Of a stretch of 64,000 nucleotides of DNA, positions 31,494 to 39,693 are shown piece after piece. The stretch is from NCBI GenBank assembly GCA_045595285.1, contig JAZOAC010000067.1, forward strand, positions 5,298 through 69,297, given 5' to 3'. The notes below the pieces were generated by a model. It had not been told where the DNA came from. It did not search any database and was given only the letters and a program-made list of their open reading frames with translations. The position numbers and the translations under genes were made by a program. The DNA is from UBA1731 sp045595285. GTDB lineage: Bacteria; Verrucomicrobiota; Kiritimatiellia; RFP12; UBA1067. How positions within the stretch are numbered: position 1 is the stretch's first letter; every line of letters begins with the position of its first letter.

Positions 31494-32738
31494 CTATGTG
31501 CGTATTGTAGCAGATAATGCGTTTGTTTTGGGGAAATAATCGTCTACGACGGCGCGTACCAGCGAGCGCCGTCGGGCGGTGCCTTTAAGTAGGCATCGCA
31601 TGTATTCGCCGGTGCGTCCGTTGCCATCCCTCTCGACGCATACGGTCACCTCCTGCCCCATGAGACTGCGCGCGAACGATTCGCGGTTTGCGGCGGCGAT
31701 CGCCTCGAGTTCTTTTGCCCTTGCCCTGCGGACATTGACGGGAACCACGGGGCGCATCGTCGCAGCCTCGGTGCCTTCGCGTTCGGAATAGGGGAAGATG
31801 TGGAGGAAGGTAAAGGGTAATGGGCAAAGGGTAAGGATTGACGAGAGATGATGAGTGGAGGGTGAAGAGAGGAAGGATTTTGTTTCGTTGAAGTCGGCTT
31901 CGGTTTCACCGGGGAAGCCGGTTATCACATCGGCTCCGATTGCCAGGCGGGAGCCTAGCCGGTTTCTGGCGTCTGCGCAGAATGCCGCCACATGCTCTAT
32001 CGTGTATGGGCGGCGCATGAGGCGGAGGATGCGGTTCGAGCCCGACTGCAGGGACAGGTGCAGGAAACGGCAGATGTTCGGATGTCTTTCCATGGCATCC
32101 GCAAGTCCGGAATCGCACAATCCTGGTTCTATCGAACCCAAGCGCACGCGGTGTCCCGGGGATTCCAGTTCGGCAAGCGCAGACACGAGTTCCGGGAGGC
32201 GGCGGTTTGCGTCGTTGTACAGGCACAGGTTGCATCCGGAGACTACGATTTCGCGAAATCCGGCGTCGAGGTAGGCCCTTGCCCGTGCCAAGACCTGTTC
32301 GAACGGCACGGATGACGGCGCGCCCCTGAACGTGGGCACAATGCAGAACGCGCATCGTCCGGAGCAGCCGTCCTGCACTTTCAGGTAGGCGCGCGAAAGC
32401 TGTCGGTTTATGGGCGCATCGGCATCAGGAAGGGAAGGGGGGGCGAGATGCGGAGGAATCGGTCTGGCGTCCGGATGGCATCCGATGATCAGCACCTCTG
32501 CGTCGGGGAATCGGCTGCGGAGCTGATTGATCTTCCTCTCGCAGTCTCGCTGGGCCTTTGCCGTCACGGAGCATCCTCTGACAATGATGACATCGGGGAC
32601 GGGTTGCGGAATAGGGCCGTCCTCCGGGGCCGAAGTCAGTTGCACGATCTCCCATCCCGCGGCGGCATACTGCGCCTCCAGGTCGAGAGACTCGGCCCGG
32701 TTCAGGCGGCATCCGAATGTAGTGAAGCCAATTGTCAT
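31494..32738 (-). CDS. mtaB: tRNA methylthiotransferase of the MtaB/MiaB family
   Basis: 414 aa. The N-terminal UPF0004 domain has FTTFGCRLNRAESLDLEAQY and VIIVRGCSVTAKAQRDCERK and VLIIGCHPDA (cluster cysteines). The radical SAM motif is VQDGCSGRCAFCIVPTFRG, followed by VVSGCNLCLYND, RLGSIEPGL and HLSLQSGSNRILRLMRRPYT, and ADVITGFPGETEADFNET. The form resembles MtaB, which makes ms2t6A37 in tRNA. Between FNETKSFL and FLHIFPYSEREG there is an extra stretch of about 20 residues (SSPSTHHLSSILTLCPLPFT) not expected in the family. The -10 box is nine bases before the start, so the mRNA is probably leaderless. Confidence 0.88.
   Translation of the reverse strand: MTIGFTTFGCRLNRAESLDLEAQYAAAGWEIVQLTSAPEDGPIPQPVPDVIIVRGCSVTAKAQRDCERKINQLRSRFPDAEVLIIGCHPDARPIPPHLAPPSLPDADAPINRQLSRAYLKVQDGCSGRCAFCIVPTFRGAPSSVPFEQVLARARAYLDAGFREIVVSGCNLCLYNDANRRLPELVSALAELESPGHRVRLGSIEPGLCDSGLADAMERHPNICRFLHLSLQSGSNRILRLMRRPYTIEHVAAFCADARNRLGSRLAIGADVITGFPGETEADFNETKSFLSSPSTHHLSSILTLCPLPFTFLHIFPYSEREGTEAATMRPVVPVNVRRARAKELEAIAAANRESFARSLMGQEVTVCVERDGNGRTGEYMRCLLKGTARRRSLVRAVVDDYFPKTNALSATIRT
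31504..31512 (-). promoter_or_regulatory. extended -10 promoter of the pilin operon
   Basis: On the minus strand TGC-TACAAT lies 31 bases before the flp start at 31472. It is inside the 3' end of mtaB. Confidence 0.6.
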
Positions 32739-32747
32739 TTGCCGACG

Positions 32748-32756
32748 ATTATAGCA
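32748..32756 (-). promoter_or_regulatory. extended -10 promoter of mtaB, leaderless
   Basis: On the minus strand TGC-TATAAT is followed by nine bases and then the ATG at 32738, leaving no room for a ribosome-binding site. Confidence 0.65.
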
Positions 32757-32852
32757 TACAGAGTTTGTCTGCGGCCGGATTTCGCGTCAGACCGTGGACT
32801 TTGTCGCCTCCCTCAATTGATCCAAGTTTCCAAGCCACGGCGCGGGGAGTTG

Positions 32853-32861
32853 TGCTATAAT
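32853..32861 (+). promoter_or_regulatory. extended -10 promoter of rhaB
   Basis: TGC-TATAAT, 46 bases before the ATG at 32908. GAAAGGA sits eight bases before that ATG. Confidence 0.65.
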
Positions 32862-32907
32862 CGCGTCCATCAGGCATTTAAAGGTGTTGGATCAGAAAGG
32901 ATAGACA

Positions 32908-34359
32908 ATGAGAAAGCATTTGGCGATAGATATAGGTGCGTCGTCCGGACGCCACATCCTTGGTTGGGTTGAGGATGGCAGGATTCAGCTGAAAGAAATC
33001 TACCGCTTTGACAACTCGCAGGTCGTGCGCAACGGACATGACTGCTGGGACATTCAGTCGCTTGCGCGCCATGTGCTTTTGGGATGCAAAGCCGCCGCAG
33101 ATATCGGCGAAATCCCCGAGACTGTCGGCATTGACACATGGGGTGTGGACTTTGTGCTCGTTGATGATCGCGGACTTCCCGTCGGCGATGCCGTCGCCTA
33201 TCGTGACAGGCGTACGGACGGCATGCCGGAATACGTGGATTCGGTGATCCCGTTCGCTGAACTGTATGCGCACACAGGAATCCAAAAGGCGGTGTTCAAC
33301 ACGATTTATCAGCTTGCGGCCCTGAAGAAGGAAAACCCGGAACAGATTGAGAAGGCCGACAGACTTCTTTTCATCCCCGACTATCTCAACTTCGTCCTCA
33401 CCGGCAGACAGGTGAACGAATATACCGATGCCTCGACGTCTTCGCTCGTCAATGCGAAGACGTGCGACTGGGACCGTGAGATCATTGCGCGTCTCGGTCT
33501 GCCGGACAGGATATTCAAGCCGCTTTCCATGCCCGGAACGGTGCTCGGCGGTTTTACGAGTGCAGTGCAGGGCGTTATCGGATATGATGCAAAGGTGGTG
33601 CTTCCCGCATGCCATGATACCGGGTCGGCGTATCTTGCGGTTCCGGCTCGTGACGACAAGGCGATCTACCTTTCGAGCGGTACGTGGAGCATTATCGGCG
33701 TTGAGAACGAAGTGGCGATTGCAACGCCGGAATCGTGCGCGGCGAACTTCTCGAATGAGGGCGGTGCATGGAGTCGATTCCGGTTTCTCAAGAACATCAT
33801 GGGTTTGTGGATGATCCAGTCCATCCGCCGCGAGCTGAACGGCGTCGCCTATGTCGAGGGCAAGGGTGGTGAAGCGACTGCGACGGCACTCGCCGGGATA
33901 TCCGACTGGGAGAACGGCAGAAAGTATTCGTTTGCGGACCTTGAGGCGGCGGCGCGTGCCGCGGGGGATTTCCCGTCCGTGGTCGATGCTGCGGACAAGC
34001 GGTTCTTCGCGCCTGATTCGATGACGTCCGCCGTCTGTGCAGCATGTGCTGAGAGTGGTCAGAGGGCTCCGTCGACTGTCGGCGAGCTTGTGCAGTGCGT
34101 GTACTCGTCGCTTGCCCGGAGCTACGCGAAGGAGGCGAAGCTTCTTGCGTCTATCACAGGCAGGGAATACACCACACTGAACATTGTCGGAGGCGGGTCG
34201 CAGGACACGTACCTGAATGAACTCACGGCAAAGGCAACCGGACTTGAGGTCGTGGCGGGCCCCACAGAGGGAACGGCTATAGGCAACCTTATCGTCCAGA
34301 TGATAGTCTCCGGTGAATTCAAGGATCTTGCAGAGGCGCGCAGGGCGATAGTCCGCTGA
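32908..34359 (+). CDS. rhaB: rhamnulokinase
   Basis: 483 aa, the normal length. The FGGY-kinase pattern is clear: HLAIDIGASSGRHILGWVED (phosphate-1), TVGIDTWGVDFVLVDDRGLP, ADRLLFIPDYLNFVLTGRQV, EYTDASTSSLVNAKTCDWDR, YLSSGTWSIIGVENE and NFSNEGGAWSRFRFLKNIMG and LNIVGGGSQDTYLNELTAKA (adenosine site). It phosphorylates L-rhamnulose to L-rhamnulose 1-phosphate. RhaA and RhaD are not seen in the window. The rhamnosidase at 3509 would supply rhamnose. Confidence 0.93.
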   Translation: MRKHLAIDIGASSGRHILGWVEDGRIQLKEIYRFDNSQVVRNGHDCWDIQSLARHVLLGCKAAADIGEIPETVGIDTWGVDFVLVDDRGLPVGDAVAYRDRRTDGMPEYVDSVIPFAELYAHTGIQKAVFNTIYQLAALKKENPEQIEKADRLLFIPDYLNFVLTGRQVNEYTDASTSSLVNAKTCDWDREIIARLGLPDRIFKPLSMPGTVLGGFTSAVQGVIGYDAKVVLPACHDTGSAYLAVPARDDKAIYLSSGTWSIIGVENEVAIATPESCAANFSNEGGAWSRFRFLKNIMGLWMIQSIRRELNGVAYVEGKGGEATATALAGISDWENGRKYSFADLEAAARAAGDFPSVVDAADKRFFAPDSMTSAVCAACAESGQRAPSTVGELVQCVYSSLARSYAKEAKLLASITGREYTTLNIVGGGSQDTYLNELTAKATGLEVVAGPTEGTAIGNLIVQMIVSGEFKDLAEARRAIVR

Positions 34360-34664
34360 ACGAAGCGTCGCATCGATGCGGAGAACAACCGGTCGCCGGA
34401 CAATGTAAGTAGGTAGACTGCTTGCATTTAGCTGGTCTTGTTGCATTTAATCGATGCGAATTCGCGCTCCGGCGCCTTGAGTGTCCAGTATTTGGCAAAC
34501 GGGGTGCAAATAGAAACAGCCTGCCTTTGTTGATAGTGTCCGTTATTATGGCAAACTGCGGAACCACTTGACAAAAAAAAAACCAATATGCTATGTTATG
34601 TCACAGTTTTTTTTTAGGAGTGTTGTAGATTTCAGTTTTATGAAAAGGATAAGGATGGTTTATC
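34360..34664. other. intergenic stretch with promoter and short upstream frame
   Basis: A GCATCGATGC palindrome lies near 34372-34381 just after rhaB. Further on are two short TGCATTTA repeats, the promoter at 34568-34597, a T-rich tract near 34608-34616 and a 10-codon upstream frame (34640-34672, MKRIRMVYHA) whose stop overlaps the next start codon. Confidence 0.5.
34568..34597 (+). promoter_or_regulatory. promoter of the small secreted protein gene
   Basis: TTGACA (34568-34573) followed by an A-tract, then TATGTT (34592-34597), 18-base spacer. This is one of the few promoters here with a consensus -35 box. AAGGATAAGGA precedes the ATG at 34665. Confidence 0.6.
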
Positions 34665-35396
34665 ATGCGTAAATTGATTTCGGTAAGCTTGGTTGCCGCA
34701 GCTTTTTATGCCGAAGGTGTGATGGCAGATCAGCTTGACGGATTCAGGACATTGTCTGACGATGAGTCAGATGCGAGAGGAGAGGTGTCAGTTTCATCTT
34801 ATGCGACTGATACAAGTAGTGGAACACTTGTGTATCTCAGGCCGGAACTGAGTTCATTCTGGCATACGGTCACAAACCGTACGATGACGTTGCCTGTGGA
34901 TTTTCCTCCTGCAGCATCGACGGCGACGTTGACAGTTACCGGCGCTTTCGGCTATACGGAAAAGATTTCGGATATCACAACGCCATTCGTGACTGTGACT
35001 CTTCCCGCTGCAGCCCCTTATACCGATGCGCCTGCGACCGAGGATGTTTTCGACTTTACGCTTACCTTTGATGACGGAACGGTTAGGTCCGCCCGACTCG
35101 GCCTCATTTCAGGTCTTGGCGCAGGAGGTGAAGGCGCTACACGCTGTCTTGCTCCGGCGACGAACCGGAAATGGTCGAAAATGAACGGATGTATCGCTGT
35201 TCCTATTCCGTACGGAATGAAATCTCTCGAAATTGGAGGTGTGGTGACGAACACCGGGCTGAACGGCGCTCAGGGATGGTTCCCGCTCAAGGTTCAAGGA
35301 GGTACTAAGGCGACATTGACCGGAGTCCTCGGCGAGGATGTCTGGACGGCGACGCTAAGCGGCGCGGTGATGGGATTTTTCGTGTTTCTGCGTTGA
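34665..35396 (+). CDS. small secreted protein of unknown function
   Basis: 243 aa with a signal peptide (MRKLISVSLVAAAFYAEGVM, cleavage near ADQ). The mature part looks beta-structured, with repeats of the form FDFTLTFDDGTVRSARLGLI and ATLTVTGAFGYTEKIS. The C-terminus VMGFFVFLR stops directly after Arg, like the proteins at 498, 50169 and 59779. It precedes an FGE-like secreted protein by 27 bases, the reverse order of the pair at 1-1184. No family is recognised. Confidence 0.7.
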   Translation: MRKLISVSLVAAAFYAEGVMADQLDGFRTLSDDESDARGEVSVSSYATDTSSGTLVYLRPELSSFWHTVTNRTMTLPVDFPPAASTATLTVTGAFGYTEKISDITTPFVTVTLPAAAPYTDAPATEDVFDFTLTFDDGTVRSARLGLISGLGAGGEGATRCLAPATNRKWSKMNGCIAVPIPYGMKSLEIGGVVTNTGLNGAQGWFPLKVQGGTKATLTGVLGEDVWTATLSGAVMGFFVFLR

Positions 35397-35423
35397 TATT
35401 CTACATCTAAAAAGGAAAGTAAT

Positions 35424-36887
35424 ATGAACAAACTTCTTGGAATTGGGTTAATGCTTCTTCCCGTTGCGCTTTCGGCGGAAACTGCGGCGGAACCGGCGGC
35501 GACCCCTGCGGTCGAACGGGTCATCGTCCGTCAGCAGTGGCCGTGGTCGACCGACGTCAAGGTGGAGTACAGCCTTTCCGGCGTTGACGCCGCCAATCCG
35601 GTCGATATCACGGTTCGTGCCTTCAACGGCGCCGAGGAACTGCCGTCCGCGAATCTCGAATCCGCGATCACGGGCGACCGCTATGCGGTCACATCGCCGG
35701 TGGGCTCGCTCACGATCGATCCCGTCGCCGCGTTCGGCACGGAGCAGGTGGCGCTCGGGAACTTCAAGGTTCAGCTGACGCTGACGCCTTCCGATGAGAA
35801 CATGAACGACATCATCTACAAGGTTGTGGATCTTGATCCTCCGTACAAAAATGTGGATATTCGGCGTTGTGACTTTTACAATGGCAAGTACGGTAAGTTT
35901 GTCACGTCGTACAAGGCTATCAATCAGAATTTTTCGACGGAGCTGGAAGACGTCTTGATTTGGCTTGATGTCACCAATGACGTTTACAAGACGGATAAAA
36001 TGGTATTTCGTCGCATCCCTGCTGCCGGGAAAAGCTATATGATGCAGACGAACAATGCGTCGGTCAATGACGGTGCAGGCGTCAAGGTTACTTTTTCACG
36101 GGACTTCTATATCGGTGTCTACGAGGTGACGCAGGCGCAGATGAATAAGTTTTATCGTTGGTGGGGAAATGACCGCGCATATTCAGCCTATCCGCCCAAA
36201 GTAACTGACGGATATTGGAAAGCTCAATATTGCAATAGTTTTGAAACGAATGAAATGTACCGTGCCATGCGTCCTGTGAGTAATATTGGCGTCTGGACGG
36301 GGTATGGTCATGCCATTCGTAATATTTCCAACACAAAACTTGCCAGCCACGAGGCCGGTACAGGGTCTTTTGTCGGGAATATGCAAAATAAGACGCAACT
36401 CCTTGTTGACTTGCCGACCGAGGCTATGTGGGAATATGCTTGTCGTGCCGGGACGTCGACAGATCTTTATACCGGGCAGGTGCTTAAAAATGGTTCAACA
36501 TATTACTACGAACGTTTAGATGACATTTGTTGCCAATACCGGATAACGACCGATCGGAATTGCGACTTAAGTGTCGGCTCGGCAATTGTTGGATCCTACA
36601 AGCCGAACGCATGGGGACTTTATGATATGATTGGCAATATTTATGAGTGGTGTCTCGACAAGGAGGTCGGTGTCGCCAACTTGCCGGGTGGAACCGACCC
36701 GCTTTATGACAGTTCAACATCGAGTAAACATGTTCTACGCGGCAACAGTTGGAACTATAATGTAAATTACAATACAAGCTTCAGCCGAGTGATATATAAT
36801 GCCAACTATGAGGCCAATACAACCAATAAGGGTTTTGGCATTCGCCTTTGCATTTATCTCGAAAGAAATGACGGAGGCACGTTGTAA
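35424..36887 (+). CDS. secreted FGE-sulfatase (SUMF1)-like protein
   Basis: 487 aa. The signal peptide (MNKLLGIGLMLLPVALSAET) is followed by an Ig-like N-terminal domain to about residue 150 and an FGE/C-type-lectin-fold domain from about 205: MVFRRIPAAGKSYMM, FYIGVYEVTQAQMNKFYRWW, LVDLPTEAMWEYACRAGTST, AWGLYDMIGNIYEWCLDKEV and VLRGNSWNYNVNYNT...NKGFGIRL. The two cysteines needed for formylglycine formation are missing near the C-terminus, so a ligand-binding role is likelier than catalysis. The final segment is extremely rich in Asn and Tyr codons. The first 430 bases are about 63% GC in a counted row while the last rows drop to about 42%, suggesting a mosaic gene. Confidence 0.85.
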   Translation: MNKLLGIGLMLLPVALSAETAAEPAATPAVERVIVRQQWPWSTDVKVEYSLSGVDAANPVDITVRAFNGAEELPSANLESAITGDRYAVTSPVGSLTIDPVAAFGTEQVALGNFKVQLTLTPSDENMNDIIYKVVDLDPPYKNVDIRRCDFYNGKYGKFVTSYKAINQNFSTELEDVLIWLDVTNDVYKTDKMVFRRIPAAGKSYMMQTNNASVNDGAGVKVTFSRDFYIGVYEVTQAQMNKFYRWWGNDRAYSAYPPKVTDGYWKAQYCNSFETNEMYRAMRPVSNIGVWTGYGHAIRNISNTKLASHEAGTGSFVGNMQNKTQLLVDLPTEAMWEYACRAGTSTDLYTGQVLKNGSTYYYERLDDICCQYRITTDRNCDLSVGSAIVGSYKPNAWGLYDMIGNIYEWCLDKEVGVANLPGGTDPLYDSSTSSKHVLRGNSWNYNVNYNTSFSRVIYNANYEANTTNKGFGIRLCIYLERNDGGTL

Positions 36888-36957
36888 CGGCGTTCGCCTC
36901 TGTCTTCTTGGTGATGAAAGCGCGCAGTAATCTGGCAGTTGTCGCGATCACGTTGAA

Positions 36958-39210
36958 ATGCAAATAAAAATGAAACGTTTAATTGCTCTTGGGTCTGCAA
37001 TTTTTTCCCTTTCGGTGTTTTCCGCAGAACCTATTCACTGGCGCGGCGGCGACTGGGATTTTTCAGGCGCCCCGAAGGGGGCCCTCTTGACCGACAACGG
37101 CGGCTGGTGGGGGCGCAGCGTCTACACGGGCGTTACGTATTCATACGAGGTCGAGCCGGGCAACCCGCGGGATGTGATTCCCGGCGACAAGGAGGGAGCC
37201 TTCGGCCGCCGGCTGATCGACGGCAACACGCGCACAGGGTGGCATCGCCCCGTGGGGATTACGAAGGGCCGTCCCGTCGTTGCCGTCTTTGACTTCAAGC
37301 GTCCGTGCGTGTTCAACGAAGTGGATCTCATGTCGGAAAAGTCGCCGCAGGCCGAGACGAAAGTCGAGGTTTCCGCCGACGGCACGAACTGGACGGCGTT
37401 CGCGGCCGCTTCATGTTCCAACGCCTTAACGCGCCTCACGGCGGAAAAATCGGGACGCGGCAGGTATCTGCGCGTTTCGTACAAGTCGCGCACATCCCAC
37501 ACGACCTACCTCGACGAGGTGCTGGCATGGGGCGAGGGGGAAGTATCGAAAGCCTATCCCGAAAACATCCGGACGATTCCCCGCGGCGATGTTCTGCGCG
37601 TTCCCGATGCGCCCAAAGGCGCGGTATCGTGGCTCCCGCTTCAAGATCCCACGGCGAAGTCCAAGGAGCAGTTCGGCCAGCCGATGGTTTCCTTTGCGCC
37701 GGATGCGGCGGCGGGCGGGCGGATCCTCATGGCCCGCAACGAGACCGAGACGCGGTATTTCGCCGTCGTGAACGGGACGGAGAAGCCGGTCGCCGTCGCG
37801 CTGTCCGCGCCCGGTTTCGGCGGCGGCGTCAAGGCGGAATTGCGTATCGGCGGTCTCGTCCGGACGCAGAAGCCCAAATACAAACTGACCGAGAAGCAGA
37901 AGTTCGACATGCTTCTCACCGGCGACGAGCCGGAGGCTGCCTTTGACGCGAACCGCCTCGGCATCATTCCGTTCTTTGCCGCCGGCACGGTTCCGCCGGA
38001 GAACTTTCTGAAAAAGTACACCGCCAACCCCGAGCAGATCGCGGGCTTCCCGTCGCGTGTCGAGATCGCGCCGGGCGAATGTGCGGTCGTGATGCTGCGC
38101 GTGACGACGGAGGGCGCAGCGCCGGGTGAGCGCAGAGGGATCATGAAGGCCGGTGGGGCCGTGCGTACGGTTGATGTCTGCGTGGTCGATGCGACGCTTT
38201 CGGAGGATGAATTGCCGTGGATCTATGCCTGGGCGCCGTTCACGCCGCAGTTTCCGTTTGAGAGTCGGACGCGTTGGGCGAACGACGCGCGCGCTGTCCG
38301 CGATCTGGGAGTGACGGCACTGCCGGGATTCCCGAAGAAGAATTCGAAAGTCGACTTCGCTTCGCGCGGCCGCCGCGACAAGATGATGTTTCGTGCCGCC
38401 GGCATAAGTCCTCGGCTCGACGGCAAGATTTATAATGCGAAGATCACGTCGCTCGATGAGCAGGGACGCGCGGAAATCGCCGGTCAGCTCGCCAAAGTGC
38501 GCTCGCAGGCGACGGAAAGCGGCATCAGACCGCAGCAGGTGTTTCTGACGCTTGTCGACGAGCCCGGAGTGCGCAACGCCAAAATCTGCGGCGAAGTCTG
38601 CCGTTTCATCAAGCAGACGGAGCCTGACATGAATATCTACCTCAATCCGAGTTTCTGGGCCGGAACCCGGTTCGCGCCGACGGAGGAGATTATCGACGCG
38701 CTCGGGGGATATTATGCGGATTTTGTCGATGTGTCGGTTCCGTATCGTTCGTTGGTGGAATGTAAGCTGGGGCGCAAGGCTCTCTGGACGACGAAACGCC
38801 GCGTGAACGCCTCTTATGCGCATCCCGCGCATCGGGCGGGTCGTTCCATCGCGTGGGCGAATTGTCGCTACGGTCTTGACGGTTTCGCCTACTGGTGCTA
38901 CTTCTGGAATACGGGCGGCGATCCGTGGGATATCCGCACGTGGCGGATCTATTCGTATGAAGTGGACATGGTGCTTCCGCTTGAAAATGGCGTTGCAATC
39001 ACTCCGGTTTACGAAGAGATGCGCGAGGCTTGGGAGGACTGGCGCATTCTCGCATTGCTTCGCAAGAGCGGCAAGACGGATGTGCTGAACGCACTTTTGG
39101 AAGAATTTGCCAAAAGCTTCAGTAAGAAGGACATAGAGTCATCAAAACCGTACACATGTGATTTCCAGAAACTTCGCAATCGGGCGTTGGGCGCCTTCAT
39201 TCGCAAATAG
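36958..39210 (+). CDS. secreted DUF4091-type hydrolase with discoidin-like domain
   Basis: 750 aa; ATG 36958 or 36970. Signal peptide (MKRLIALGSAIFSLSVFSAE). Residues about 85-180 look like an F5/8 C (CBM32-like) domain: RLIDGNTRTGWH, VFDFKRPCVFNEVDLMSE and GRYLRVSYKSRTSHTTYLDE. The catalytic part contains PQQVFLTLVDEPGVRNAKIC with the DEP motif near residue 535 and the DUF4091 C-terminal pattern YEEMREAWEDWRILALLRKS (family: REGxEDYEYL). It is probably a glycoside hydrolase acting outside the cytoplasm. The gene is visibly more GC-rich than its upstream neighbour, consistent with a separate origin. Confidence 0.75.
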   Translation: MQIKMKRLIALGSAIFSLSVFSAEPIHWRGGDWDFSGAPKGALLTDNGGWWGRSVYTGVTYSYEVEPGNPRDVIPGDKEGAFGRRLIDGNTRTGWHRPVGITKGRPVVAVFDFKRPCVFNEVDLMSEKSPQAETKVEVSADGTNWTAFAAASCSNALTRLTAEKSGRGRYLRVSYKSRTSHTTYLDEVLAWGEGEVSKAYPENIRTIPRGDVLRVPDAPKGAVSWLPLQDPTAKSKEQFGQPMVSFAPDAAAGGRILMARNETETRYFAVVNGTEKPVAVALSAPGFGGGVKAELRIGGLVRTQKPKYKLTEKQKFDMLLTGDEPEAAFDANRLGIIPFFAAGTVPPENFLKKYTANPEQIAGFPSRVEIAPGECAVVMLRVTTEGAAPGERRGIMKAGGAVRTVDVCVVDATLSEDELPWIYAWAPFTPQFPFESRTRWANDARAVRDLGVTALPGFPKKNSKVDFASRGRRDKMMFRAAGISPRLDGKIYNAKITSLDEQGRAEIAGQLAKVRSQATESGIRPQQVFLTLVDEPGVRNAKICGEVCRFIKQTEPDMNIYLNPSFWAGTRFAPTEEIIDALGGYYADFVDVSVPYRSLVECKLGRKALWTTKRRVNASYAHPAHRAGRSIAWANCRYGLDGFAYWCYFWNTGGDPWDIRTWRIYSYEVDMVLPLENGVAITPVYEEMREAWEDWRILALLRKSGKTDVLNALLEEFAKSFSKKDIESSKPYTCDFQKLRNRALGAFIRK

Positions 39211-39693
39211 CACCATCGCGATCTCTGTTGCCTTATTCAGTGGTTGTGCAATGGGTGTAGAAGGTCACATTCCGCGCAATGCAACGCACTGCTGTGTAAC
39301 CGATTGACGCAGCATAGAAGATTGATGTTGCCTTCCGCGAATTCTAAAACTTCTTAGGGAATCAATGTCCATCAATCCGGTTTCCTCAGGGACGTGGGGG
39401 AGGGGGTATTTAGGTGGTACGTTGAAGGTCGCAGGACGAAATGGAGATGCAATCATTGTATATATGCAGGCGCTCCGATTTGGTTCAGAAAATAAATCGT
39501 CGTGGAAAGGTCTTCGCGAATGTTGCGGGAAATGTGGATTCCATAGTAATGCGAATGGCTTGACCTCGCCGGTGGTATTCGTCGTTCATTCAACACTTCT
39601 TTTTGTCCTTCTCGTCGCCATTGCTTTCTATCTGGTCGTGACGCCAACGGGCGCATTCAAGGGACGCGCAAGTGAATGGCTGGCGGCCGCGTG
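39211..39693. other. intergenic stretch, nothing recognised
   Basis: Between two convergent genes (the DUF4091 hydrolase and argF). No terminator hairpin with a T-run, no RNA gene and no convincing frame is visible. A plus-strand frame from 39365 exists but runs antisense through argF and has no coding-like features. Confidence 0.5.

Noticed and set aside
35424..36887. Functional sulfatase-activating formylglycine-generating enzyme
   Set aside because: The paired active-site cysteines are absent here and in the 1-474 gene, both carry or sit with secretion signals, and no sulfatase gene is in the window.
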